A stretch of 64,000 nt of DNA from Bradyrhizobium sp. LHD-71. Lineage in GTDB: Bacteria > Pseudomonadota > Alphaproteobacteria > Rhizobiales > Xanthobacteraceae. Each line of letters begins with the position of its first letter. Position 1 is the first letter of the stretch. Of the stretch, positions 45,260-53,107 are shown piece by piece. The notes under the pieces were generated by a model. That model was not told where the DNA came from and ran no database searches. It worked only from the letters and a program-made list of their open reading frames with translations. Location of the stretch: the NCBI RefSeq assembly GCF_031157255.1, contig NZ_JAVIFX010000011.1, positions 152,008 through 216,007 of the forward strand, in the 5' to 3' direction. Made by a program: the position numbers and the translations under genes.

Positions 45260-46585
45260 TCAGAAGCCCACGACACTGCCGTGAAGGTCGTATTCATCAG
45301 CGCGCTCGATCTTCACTGTGACGACCTCGCCCTGGCGTAATGGCCGGCGGCTTGCGACATAGACGGCGCCGTCGATCTCCGGCGCGTCCCCCTTGCTGCG
45401 GCCCTTGGCAACGCTCGGCCCGATCTCGTCGATGATCACCTGCTGGCGGCTGCCGACCTTCTTCTTCAGTCGTCGCACCGAGATCTTCTGCTGATGCGCC
45501 ATCAGCCGTTCCCAGCGCGCGGCTTTGACCTCATCGGGAACAGGATTGTCCAGTGCGTTGGACGTCGCGCCGGCGACCGACTCGTACTTGAAGCAGCCGA
45601 CACGGTCGATTTCCGCTTCGTCAAGCCACTGCAGCAGGTCATCGAACTCCGCGTCGGTTTCGCCGGGAAAGCCGACGATGAAGGTCGAGCGCAGCGTCAG
45701 CTCCGGACATTCGCTGCGCCATTTGGCGATGCGGGCGAGGGTCTTGTCCTGGGCCGCCGGACGACGCATCCGCTTCAGCACATCGGCGTTGCCATGCTGG
45801 AACGGAATGTCGAGATAGGGAAGCACCTTCCCTTCGGCCATCAGGCCGATCACCTCATCCACATGGGGGTAGGGGTAGACGTATTGCAGCCGCACCCAGG
45901 CGCCAAGCTCGCCCAGTTCTTTCGCCAGATCGTAGAAGCGTGCGCGGACCTCCCGGTCCTTCCATTTGCTCGTCGCGTATTTGATGTCGATGCCGTAGGC
46001 GGAAGTGTCCTGCGAAACCACCAGCAGTTCCTTGACGCCTGCCTTCACCAGCCGCTCGGCCTCGCGCAGCACGTCGTCGGCCGGCCGCGAGACGAGATCG
46101 CCGCGCAGCTTGGGGATGATGCAGAACGTGCAGCGGTTGTTGCAGCCCTCGGAGATCTTCAGATACGCATAGTGGCGAGGCGTCAGCTTGATGCCCTGTG
46201 GCGGCAGCAAATCCAGCATGGGATTGTGCTTCGGCGGGTTGGCGCGGTGCACGGCCTCCAGCACGCTCTCATACTGCTGCGGTCCGGTGATCGACAGCAC
46301 GCCGGGATAGGCCTCGCGAATGGCCTCCGGTTCCGCGCCCATGCAACCGGTCACGATCACCTTGCCGTTCTCGGCCATCGCCTCGCCGATGGCGGATAGC
46401 GACTCGGCCTTGGCACTGTCGAGAAAGCCGCAGGTATTGACGATGACGAGGTCGGCGCCATCGTGCTTGCGCGCCAGCTCGTAGCCCTCGGCCCGCAGAC
46501 GCGTGATGATACGCTCGGAATCCACCAGCGCCTTGGGGCATCCAAGCGATACAAAGCTTACAATTGGGGCGCGGCCCTGTTCCAT
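45260..46585 (-). CDS. rimO: Ribosomal protein S12 methylthiotransferase
   Basis: A 441-residue radical SAM enzyme that methylthiolates the conserved Asp of ribosomal protein S12. The N-terminal UPF0004 domain has [12 protein letters not shown] and [13 protein letters not shown]. The radical SAM cluster motif is CNNRCTFC (C-x3-C-x2-C). A C-terminal TRAM domain includes [19 protein letters not shown]. The pattern SLGCPK plus [12 protein letters not shown] distinguishes RimO from MiaB. Its stop is 43 nt before the argD leader ORF. Confidence 0.96.
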   Translation of the reverse strand: MEQGRAPIVSFVSLGCPKALVDSERIITRLRAEGYELARKHDGADLVIVNTCGFLDSAKAESLSAIGEAMAENGKVIVTGCMGAEPEAIREAYPGVLSITGPQQYESVLEAVHRANPPKHNPMLDLLPPQGIKLTPRHYAYLKISEGCNNRCTFCIIPKLRGDLVSRPADDVLREAERLVKAGVKELLVVSQDTSAYGIDIKYATSKWKDREVRARFYDLAKELGELGAWVRLQYVYPYPHVDEVIGLMAEGKVLPYLDIPFQHGNADVLKRMRRPAAQDKTLARIAKWRSECPELTLRSTFIVGFPGETDAEFDDLLQWLDEAEIDRVGCFKYESVAGATSNALDNPVPDEVKAARWERLMAHQQKISVRRLKKKVGSRQQVIIDEIGPSVAKGRSKGDAPEIDGAVYVASRRPLRQGEVVTVKIERADEYDLHGSVVGF

Positions 46586-46699
46586 CGTCCTTAATGTCCG
46601 GCTGAGGGGCTGGAGCTATCCTCGATCCTGGCCAATTACAAGGCTTTGAGCCGGCGATTGAGCCTGCTAAGAGGCCTCTTGCCGGAATGCGAGTAACGG

Positions 46700-47290
46700 A
46701 TGGTCGCCGAGTCGTCGCCCAAGATTGCCATTGTCGACGAGAATCCGATCCGGGCTGCGATCCTTGAAGAAGGGCTGCGCGAAGCCGGATTCGCCGCGGT
46801 CGAGCGTGTCGGCGAGATGAACAATCTCCTGGCGCGCATCTATTCGATCGATCCGGATGTGATCCTGATCGATCTCGAAAACCCGAGCCGCGACGTTCTC
46901 GAGCAGATGTTCCAGGTCAGCCGCGCGGTACGCCGGCCGATCGCGATGTTCGTCGACCAGAGCGATGCCGCCTCGATCCAGGCGTCCGTCGATGCTGGTG
47001 TTTCGGCCTATATCGTCGATGGTTTCCGAAAAGAGCGGATCAAGTCGATTATCGACCTGTGCATCTCGCGCTTCAACGCCTTTGCCAAACTGCAGGACGA
47101 ACTGGAGCGAACCAAGACCGCACTTGAAGAGCGCAAGGTGATCGACCGCGCCAAGGGCATCCTGATGAAGCTCAAGGGCCTGTCGGAAGAGGAGGCCTAT
47201 GTCCTGATGCGCTCCACGGCGATGCGCGAGAAGAAGAAGATCGTCGAGATCGCGCAATCGATCATCACGGCGTCGGAGCTGCTCAAATGA
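46700..47290 (+). CDS. nasT: ANTAR-domain antiterminator NasT
   Basis: A 196-residue regulator. The receiver-like N-terminus is degenerate (IAIVDENPIRAA; ILIDLENPSRD), fitting a protein controlled by partner binding rather than phosphorylation. The C-terminal ANTAR domain (about 135-190) has ERKVIDRAKGILMKLKGLSE and AYVLMRSTAM, which bind paired hairpins in nascent RNA to prevent termination. NasS holds it inactive without nitrate. It is coupled to nasS by a 4-nt overlap. Its probable target is the leader before nrtA at 48638-48750. Confidence 0.93.
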   Translation: MVAESSPKIAIVDENPIRAAILEEGLREAGFAAVERVGEMNNLLARIYSIDPDVILIDLENPSRDVLEQMFQVSRAVRRPIAMFVDQSDAASIQASVDAGVSAYIVDGFRKERIKSIIDLCISRFNAFAKLQDELERTKTALEERKVIDRAKGILMKLKGLSEEEAYVLMRSTAMREKKKIVEIAQSIITASELLK

Positions 47291-48474
47291 CGGACAACAG
47301 GAAACCAGGCTCGCTGGTGCCGTTGCGGATCGGGTTCATTCCGCTTGTCGACGCCGCGGCGCTGCTCGTTGCGGTGGGCAAGGGCTTTGCGCGCGATGAA
47401 GGCCTCGACGTCACGCTCCACCGCGAAGTCTCGTGGTCGAACGTCCGCGACAAGCTGAACCTTGGGCTGTCTGACGCCGCGCATTTGCTGGCGCCGGTGG
47501 CGATCGCCTCCAGCCTTGGCCTCGGCCATGTGAAAGTGCCGATCGTGGCGGCGTTCAATCTGGGACTGAACGGCAACGCCATCACCGTTTCGCCGGCTCT
47601 GCACGCGGCGATCATGGGGGAGGTTGACGGTGATCCGCTGAATCCGCTCGTCACCGCGCAGGCGCTCTCCCGCGTTGTGGCGGCGCGCAAGAAGACTGGC
47701 GCTGAACCTCTCGTGTTCGGTATGACGTTTCCGTTCTCGACGCATAATTACCAGCTCCGGTTCTGGATGGCCGCCGGCGGGGTCGACCCGGACGAGGATG
47801 TGCGCCTTGTGGTGCTGCCGCCGCCTTACATGGTCGAGAGTCTTGCGAGCGGCCATGTGGACGCCTTCTGCGTTGGCGCGCCGTGGAATTCGGTCGCGGT
47901 CGACCTCGGTGTCGGCCACATCCTTCATTTCGTCTCCGACATTCTGGCGCGCGCGGCGGAGAAGATGCTCGCGGTCCGCCAACCCTGGGCCGACAAGAAT
48001 CCCACTGTGCTGGCGTCTTTGATCCGCGCGCACGACCGCGCCGCCGAGTTCATCGAGGTGCCGGACAACCGGGCGGAAGTCGCCGCGATCCTCGCAAGGC
48101 CAGAGCACATCGGCGTCGATGCCGAAGTCATCCGCCGCACGCTGGACGGCCGTCTGAAGGTTTCACCGGACGGCAAGGTGCGCGAGAGCGGGCGCTATCT
48201 GCTAGTCGGCAGGGAGGGCGCAGCGCGTCCCGATCCGGTGCAGGCCGCCTGGCTGTATGCGCAAATGGTCCGTTGGGGACAGGCACCGCTTTCCGATCAA
48301 TCGCTCGCCATCGCCCGGGGCGTGTTCCGGCCTGACCTTTACGATGCGGCGACCGGGAAGGCAGGGCGTCCTGAAACCCGGGTCGCCGACGGCGTCGGCG
48401 CGTTTGCCGGCCCGGCCTTCGACCCATCCGCCATTACCCAGCATCTCGATTCATTTCGCATCCGGCGGCGCTGA
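47287..48474 (+). CDS. nasS: Nitrate/nitrite sensor NasS (NrtA-like)
   Basis: A 395-residue protein of the NrtA/CmpA family lacking any signal peptide, hence cytoplasmic. LRIGFIPLVDAAALLVAVGK opens the fold. FWMAAGGVDPDEDVRLVVLP and DAFCVGAPWNSVAVDLGVG are shared almost word for word with NrtA downstream. NasS binds nitrate or nitrite and releases NasT. The overlapping start with nasT (ATGA at 47287) keeps the two in stoichiometry. Confidence 0.93.
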   Translation: MTDNRKPGSLVPLRIGFIPLVDAAALLVAVGKGFARDEGLDVTLHREVSWSNVRDKLNLGLSDAAHLLAPVAIASSLGLGHVKVPIVAAFNLGLNGNAITVSPALHAAIMGEVDGDPLNPLVTAQALSRVVAARKKTGAEPLVFGMTFPFSTHNYQLRFWMAAGGVDPDEDVRLVVLPPPYMVESLASGHVDAFCVGAPWNSVAVDLGVGHILHFVSDILARAAEKMLAVRQPWADKNPTVLASLIRAHDRAAEFIEVPDNRAEVAAILARPEHIGVDAEVIRRTLDGRLKVSPDGKVRESGRYLLVGREGAARPDPVQAAWLYAQMVRWGQAPLSDQSLAIARGVFRPDLYDAATGKAGRPETRVADGVGAFAGPAFDPSAITQHLDSFRIRRR

Positions 48475-48503
48475 CGTTTCGGATTGCCTATTGATTGTGC
48501 AGT

Positions 48504-48517
48504 GCGCAAAAGTGCGC
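48504..48517. promoter_or_regulatory. Possible NtrC-type dyad upstream of nrtA
   Basis: GCGCA-AAAG-TGCGC is a 5-bp inverted repeat about 100 nt upstream of the sigma-54-type promoter. Its half-sites loosely resemble the NtrC box (TGCACC/GGTGCA). The match is tentative. Confidence 0.35.
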
Positions 48518-48611
48518 CAAATGCCTTTCGCGCGGGCGAAAATACAACTGCTGTTTATTTGTTCACATCTTCCATCTAGCGGAAATCATTTGAGTTTTTG
48601 CGCCGCACAAA

Positions 48612-48630
48612 TCTGGCACGAAGCTTGAAT
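48612..48630 (+). promoter_or_regulatory. Sigma-54-type promoter of the nrt-nas operon
   Basis: CTGGCACG-AAGC-TTGAAT agrees with the consensus YTGGCACG-N4-TTGCW in all but one base of the -12 element. The spacing is exact. It predicts a transcript start near 48637-48640, just before the leader hairpins, and places the operon under NtrC/nitrogen control. Confidence 0.78.
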
Positions 48631-48637
48631 AGCTAGA

Positions 48638-48750
48638 CCTGTCGAAGCCGGGTTCCGGTATCGACCGGTCCAACGACGGACCATTCAGCAAAGCCGCTGT
48701 CCTGGGGGATTCGCATCATGCGCAGCCTCGGGGGCGGCTTTTGTTTTGCG
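48638..48750 (+). ncRNA. NasT/ANTAR-responsive antitermination leader of nrtA
   Basis: GTCGA-AG-CCGG-GTT-CCGG-TA-TCGAC (48641-48665) can fold as a first hairpin. GGTCC-AACGAC-GGACC (48667-48682) forms a second with a 6-nt loop having A at position 1 and G at position 4, the ANTAR recognition pattern. A terminator follows: AAAGCCGC (48690-48697) pairs with GCGGCTTT (48734-48741) around an inner CGCAT/ATGCG hairpin, then TTGTTTT. NasT bound to the hairpins should prevent termination when nitrate is present. The first loop does not show the A..G pattern clearly. Confidence 0.75.
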
Positions 48751-48816
48751 CGAACGGGATCGAGCGGCCGCCTGAGTGAGGCGGCGAACAGGAAAGCCAG
48801 AAGGACGACACACACG

Positions 48817-50136
48817 ATGACCAGGACGACCAAGGGCGGTTTGACAGGCTCAACGATGAGCCGGCGCGCGCTTCTGAAACGCGCGGCGGGGACAGCGGCG
48901 CTGCTCGCTGCAGCGCGGGTGAATTTCCCGGCAGGAGCCTTCGCACAGGGCGCAGGGCCGGAAGTGAAGAAGGCTGTCCTCGGTTACATCGCGTTGATGG
49001 ACGCTTCTCCGCTCGTGATCGCCAAGGAGAAGGGGCTGTTCGCCAAGCACGGCGTCGGCGACGTGGAGGTCAGCAAGCAGGCGTCATGGGGCGCCACGCG
49101 CGACAACATTGTGCTTGGCGGAGAAAAGAACGGCATCGACGGCGCGCACATTCTGACGCCGATGCCGTACCTGATCTCGACCGGCAAGGTGACGCAGAAC
49201 AACGTGCCGACGCCGATGTACATCCTCGCCCGCCTCAACCTCGATGCGCAGGCGATCTCGGTTGCCAACGAATACAAGGATTTGAAGGTTACGGCGGATT
49301 CCTCGTCGCTGAAGGCGGCTTTCGCGAAGAAGAAGGCCGAAGGCAAGGAAGTGAAGGTCGCGATGACCTTCCCCGGCGGCACGCACGATTTGTGGATCCG
49401 CTACTGGATGGCGGCCGGCGGCATCGACCCGGACAAGGACGTTTCGACCATCGTTGTCCCGCCACCGCAAATGGTGGCGAACATGAAGGTCGGCAATATG
49501 GACGCCTTCTGCGTCGGTGAGCCGTGGAACGAGCAGCTCGTCAACCAGGGCATCGGCTTCACTGCCTGCTCCACCGGCGAGATCTGGTCCAAACATCCCG
49601 AGAAGGCGCTCGGGATGCGCGCCGAGTTCGTCGACAAGTATCCGAACGCGGCCAAGGCGATCCTGATGGCTGTGCAGGAAGCCCAGATGTGGTGCGACAA
49701 GCCGGCAAATCGCGCGGAGATGTCGGAGATCGTTGGGCGCCGGCAGTGGTTCAATGTTCCTGTCGCCGACATCATCGGTCGCGCGAACGGCGATATCAAC
49801 TACGGCAATGGGCGGGTCGAGAAGGGCACCAAGCAGTTCATGAAGTTCTGGCAGGACCATGCGTCCTACCCGTTCAAGAGTCATGATGCGTGGTTCGTCA
49901 CCGAAGATATCCGCTGGGGCAAGTTCGAGCCGACCGCCGACGTCAAGGCTCTGGTCGACAAGGTCAACCGCGAGGACCTCTGGCGCGACGCGGCCAAGGC
50001 GCTGGGCGCCGCAGCAGCAGACATTCCCGAATCGAGTTCACGCGGCAAGGAGACTTTCTTCGATGGCAAGGTCTTCGATCCCGAGAATCCCGCCACCTAC
50101 CTCAAGAGCCTGTCGATCAAGCGCATCGACGCCTAA
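48817..50136 (+). CDS. nrtA: Nitrate ABC transporter, substrate-binding protein
   Basis: A 439-residue periplasmic nitrate-binding protein. A twin-arginine signal, SRRALLKRAAGTAALLAAA, is followed by a cleavage-like AGAFAQ. The mature part has the NrtA fold: LGYIALMDASPLVIAKEKGL, FWMAAGGIDP-like RYWMAAGGIDPDKDV, PPPQMVANMKVGNMDAFCVG and EPWNEQLVNQGIGF. ATG 48817 is chosen because an earlier ATG at 48718 lies inside the terminator hairpin. AAGGA stands 12 nt upstream. It is the first gene of the nitrate assimilation operon. Confidence 0.94.
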   Translation: MTRTTKGGLTGSTMSRRALLKRAAGTAALLAAARVNFPAGAFAQGAGPEVKKAVLGYIALMDASPLVIAKEKGLFAKHGVGDVEVSKQASWGATRDNIVLGGEKNGIDGAHILTPMPYLISTGKVTQNNVPTPMYILARLNLDAQAISVANEYKDLKVTADSSSLKAAFAKKKAEGKEVKVAMTFPGGTHDLWIRYWMAAGGIDPDKDVSTIVVPPPQMVANMKVGNMDAFCVGEPWNEQLVNQGIGFTACSTGEIWSKHPEKALGMRAEFVDKYPNAAKAILMAVQEAQMWCDKPANRAEMSEIVGRRQWFNVPVADIIGRANGDINYGNGRVEKGTKQFMKFWQDHASYPFKSHDAWFVTEDIRWGKFEPTADVKALVDKVNREDLWRDAAKALGAAAADIPESSSRGKETFFDGKVFDPENPATYLKSLSIKRIDA

Positions 50137-50169
50137 CCGTCCCGCATCCTCTCACGCGAGGTACAGAAG

Positions 50170-51069
50170 ATGACCATTGCACTTCAGAAGAGCGCGGACG
50201 CTGCAGCGACGCCGGTGACGGCGTCAGCAACCATCGTTCCGCTGTCGCAGCCGCGCGCGAGCAACGTGCAGACGAAGCTGATCCCGGCGGCAAAGGAGTG
50301 GGCGGCAACGCTCATCCCGCCGATCATCACGGTCGGAGCGCTGCTGCTGCTCTGGCAGATCCTCTGCATGAAGCCCGGGGCCACGCTGCCGTCTCCGTCG
50401 CGCATCTGGACGGACGCAAAGGACCTGATCGTCGACCCATTTTTCGTCGCCGGACCGCAGGACATCGGCCTCGGCTGGCGCATCCTGACCTCGCTGCAGC
50501 GCGTGGCTGTCGGCTTTGGTCTTGCCAGCATCGTCGGTGTTCTGCTCGGCGCACTGGTCGGACAGTCGGTCTGGGCGATGCGCGGGCTCGATCCGATTTT
50601 CCAGGTGCTTCGCACCGTGCCGCCGCTCGCCTGGCTGCCGATCGCGCTTGCTGCCTTCCGCGACAGCCGGCCGTCGGCGATCTTCGTGATCTTCATCACA
50701 TCGATCTGGCCGATCATCATCAATACCGCGGTCGGCATCCGCAACATTCCCCAGGACTACCGCAACGTCGCCTCGGTTGTTCAGCTCAACCAGCTCGAGT
50801 TCTTCTGGAAGATCATGATCCCGTCGGCGGCGCCGTACATCTTCACCGGCCTGCGCATCGGGGTCGGTCTGTCGTGGCTGGCCATCGTCGCGGCGGAAAT
50901 GCTCACCGGCGGCGTCGGCATCGGCTTCTTCATCTGGGATGCGTGGAACTCGTCACGCCTGTCCGACATCATCATCGCCCTGATCTACATCGGCATCGTC
51001 GGCTTCGTGCTCGACCGGATGGTCGCCTTCATCGCCAACATCGCCACCCGCGGCACGCAGGCAGCTTAA
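50170..51069 (+). CDS. nrtB: Nitrate ABC transporter, permease
   Basis: A 299-residue inner-membrane permease with about six helices. LGWRILTSLQRVAVGFGLAS begins the BPD_transp_1 domain. YRNVASVVQLNQLEFFWKIM followed by IPSAAPYIFTGLRIGVG is the EAA loop that docks with the ATPase. It is 33 nt after nrtA and 11 nt before nrtC, so all three are co-transcribed for high-affinity nitrate import. Confidence 0.95.
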   Translation: MTIALQKSADAAATPVTASATIVPLSQPRASNVQTKLIPAAKEWAATLIPPIITVGALLLLWQILCMKPGATLPSPSRIWTDAKDLIVDPFFVAGPQDIGLGWRILTSLQRVAVGFGLASIVGVLLGALVGQSVWAMRGLDPIFQVLRTVPPLAWLPIALAAFRDSRPSAIFVIFITSIWPIIINTAVGIRNIPQDYRNVASVVQLNQLEFFWKIMIPSAAPYIFTGLRIGVGLSWLAIVAAEMLTGGVGIGFFIWDAWNSSRLSDIIIALIYIGIVGFVLDRMVAFIANIATRGTQAA

Positions 51070-51080
51070 GGAGCTGAACC

Positions 51081-51872
51081 ATGGCTTATCTCAAGATCGA
51101 TCACGTCGATAAGGTGTTCAGCCGCGGCAATCGCGAGACTGAAGTGCTGAAGGACATCGTGCTGACGGTGGAGAAGGGCGAGTACGTCTCGATCATTGGC
51201 CACTCCGGTTGCGGCAAGTCGACCCTGCTCAACATCGTCGCCGGCCTGACGCCTGCGACCCAGGGCGGCGTGCTGCTGGAGGGGCGCGAGGTCAACGCGC
51301 CGGGGCCTGACCGCGCCGTCGTGTTTCAGAACCACTCGCTGCTGCCGTGGCTGTCGTCCTACGACAACGTCAAACTCGGCGTGGACAAGGTGTTCGGCAG
51401 AACCAAAAGCCGCGCCGAGCGCCACGACTGGGTTATGCACAATCTCGACCTCGTGCAGATGGGGCATGCCAGGGACAAGCGCCCATCGGAAATTTCCGGC
51501 GGCATGAAGCAGCGTATCGGCATTGCCCGCGCTCTGGCGATGGAGCCGAAGGTTCTGCTGCTGGACGAGCCGTTCGGCGCACTCGACGCGCTGACGCGTG
51601 CTCACCTGCAGGACTCGGTGATGGCGCTGCACCAAAAGCTCGGCAACACGGTTCTGATGATCACGCACGACGTCGACGAAGCCGTGCTGCTGTCGGACCG
51701 GATCGTGATGATGACGAACGGCCCGAGTGCGCGGATCGGCGAAGTGCTCGACGTTCCGCTGCCGCGGCCGCGCAAGCGGCTCGAGCTCGCGGCCAACGCC
51801 ACGTACCTCAAGTGCCGCCAGCGCGTGCTCGAGTTCCTGTACGAGCGGCATCGTTACGTCGAGGCTGCATAA
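51081..51872 (+). CDS. nrtC: Nitrate ABC transporter, ATP-binding protein
   Basis: A 263-residue ATPase. Walker A is GHSGCGKSTLLNIV, the Q-loop FQNHSLLPWLSSYDNV, the signature EISGGMKQRIGIARAL, Walker B VLLLDEPFGALD, and the H-loop ITHDVDEAV. It is a single-domain form like NrtD/NasD and lacks the C-terminal NrtA-like regulatory domain of cyanobacterial NrtC. AGGAGC precedes ATG 51081. Confidence 0.95.
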   Translation: MAYLKIDHVDKVFSRGNRETEVLKDIVLTVEKGEYVSIIGHSGCGKSTLLNIVAGLTPATQGGVLLEGREVNAPGPDRAVVFQNHSLLPWLSSYDNVKLGVDKVFGRTKSRAERHDWVMHNLDLVQMGHARDKRPSEISGGMKQRIGIARALAMEPKVLLLDEPFGALDALTRAHLQDSVMALHQKLGNTVLMITHDVDEAVLLSDRIVMMTNGPSARIGEVLDVPLPRPRKRLELAANATYLKCRQRVLEFLYERHRYVEAA

Positions 51873-51890
51873 GCGGCAGGAGGACTTGCT

Positions 51891-53105
51891 GTGAGCGAAC
51901 CCCTGGTTGTCATCGGCAACGGCATGGCGGCGGCACGCCTGGCGCAGGAAATCGCCAAGCGTGCGCTTGGCCGCTACGCGGTTGCTATCATCGGCGACGA
52001 GCCGCGGCTGGCTTACAACCGTGTGCTTCTGTCGTCCGTACTTGCCGGCGAAATCGCCTCGAAAGAGATCGAGCTGCAGCCGGCCGCCTGGTGGCGCGAC
52101 CGCGGTGTAACCTTGAGCTACGGTCGCGCTGCGACCTCGGTGGATCTGCAAAGCCGCCGTGTCGTGCTGGCAGACGGCCGTCTCGTGCCGTTCTCGAAAC
52201 TGGTATTCGCCACGGGATCGCAGCCGCTGCGCCTGAACATTCCGGGCGCTGACCTGCCGGGAGTGCATACGTTCCGCGACAGCCGTGACGTCGATCTGCT
52301 TCTGACATTGGCGGCGGCACGGAGGCGCGTGGTGGTGATCGGCGGCGGATTGCTCGGACTGGAGGCCGCCTATGGCCTCGCCAAGGCCGGCTCGCCGGTG
52401 ACGTTGGTCCATCTGATGGACCGCCTTATGGAGCGACAGCTGGATGCGCCGGCGGCTGCCCTGTTGAAGCGCCTGGTGGAAGAGAAGGGCATCGACATCC
52501 GTCTGAACGCCAGCACCAAGGCGATCTTCGGCGGTGACACGGTCCGGGGTATCGAGCTCGCCGACGGCACCCACATTGCGGCTGACGCAGTGATTTTCGC
52601 CGCCGGCATTCGCCCCAATGCGGGCCTTGCCGAGGCCGCCGGTATTGCCGTCAACCGCGGCATCGTCGTGGACGGCAGCCTCGCGACCAATGTCGCTGGC
52701 GTCTACGCGCTTGGCGAATGCGCTGAACATCGCGGCGTCTGCTACGGGCTGGTTGAGCCGGCCTACGAGCAGGCGAAGGTTCTCGCCGAGCATCTTGCTG
52801 GTCGTTCCGCGTCGTATGAGGGGAGCGTGCTCTCGACCAACCTGAAGGTATCCGGCGTGAATGTGTTTTCCGCCGGAGACTTTGCAGGTGCAGCGGGCAC
52901 CGAAGCCATCGTGCTGAGCGATGCAAGGCAAGGCACCTACAAGAAGCTCGTCATCTCCGGCGGGCGGCTGACAGGGGCGATCCTGATTGGCGACACGCAA
53001 GATGCGCTCTGGTACCTGGAGCTGATCCGCTCGGCTGCCAGCGTCACAGCATTCCGCAGCGATCTGATGTTCGGCCGTGCGCTTGCCGAAAGGAAGGCGG
53101 CTTGA
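51891..53105 (+). CDS. FAD-dependent pyridine nucleotide-disulfide-type oxidoreductase of the nas operon
   Basis: A 404-residue flavoprotein. VVIGNGMAAARLAQEI binds FAD, and VVVIGGGLLGLEAAYGLAKAG binds NAD(P)H. The sequence resembles the N-terminal reductase part of NirB/NasB and rubredoxin reductase (LVFATGSQPLRL; GVYALGECAEHRGVCYGLVE) but carries no siroheme domain. It probably passes electrons from NADH to the nitrate reductase NasA, whose C-terminal [2Fe-2S] domain could accept them. It starts with GTG 51891, supported by AGGAGG at 51876-51881. Confidence 0.88.
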   Translation: MSEPLVVIGNGMAAARLAQEIAKRALGRYAVAIIGDEPRLAYNRVLLSSVLAGEIASKEIELQPAAWWRDRGVTLSYGRAATSVDLQSRRVVLADGRLVPFSKLVFATGSQPLRLNIPGADLPGVHTFRDSRDVDLLLTLAAARRRVVVIGGGLLGLEAAYGLAKAGSPVTLVHLMDRLMERQLDAPAAALLKRLVEEKGIDIRLNASTKAIFGGDTVRGIELADGTHIAADAVIFAAGIRPNAGLAEAAGIAVNRGIVVDGSLATNVAGVYALGECAEHRGVCYGLVEPAYEQAKVLAEHLAGRSASYEGSVLSTNLKVSGVNVFSAGDFAGAAGTEAIVLSDARQGTYKKLVISGGRLTGAILIGDTQDALWYLELIRSAASVTAFRSDLMFGRALAERKAA

Positions 53106-53107
53106 TC

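Noticed and set aside
44988..45284. Arg-rich plus-strand open frame opposite the argD leader
   Set aside because: It overlaps the argD start and the rimO 3' end and has no ribosome binding site. Its Arg content follows from self-complementarity of the leader (CGTCGTCG/CGACGACG). It is kept as a caution for the leader-peptide interpretation.
51066..53000. 644-codon minus-strand open frame opposite nrtC and the FAD reductase
   Set aside because: Spans two well-supported coupled genes and shows no recognisable domain.
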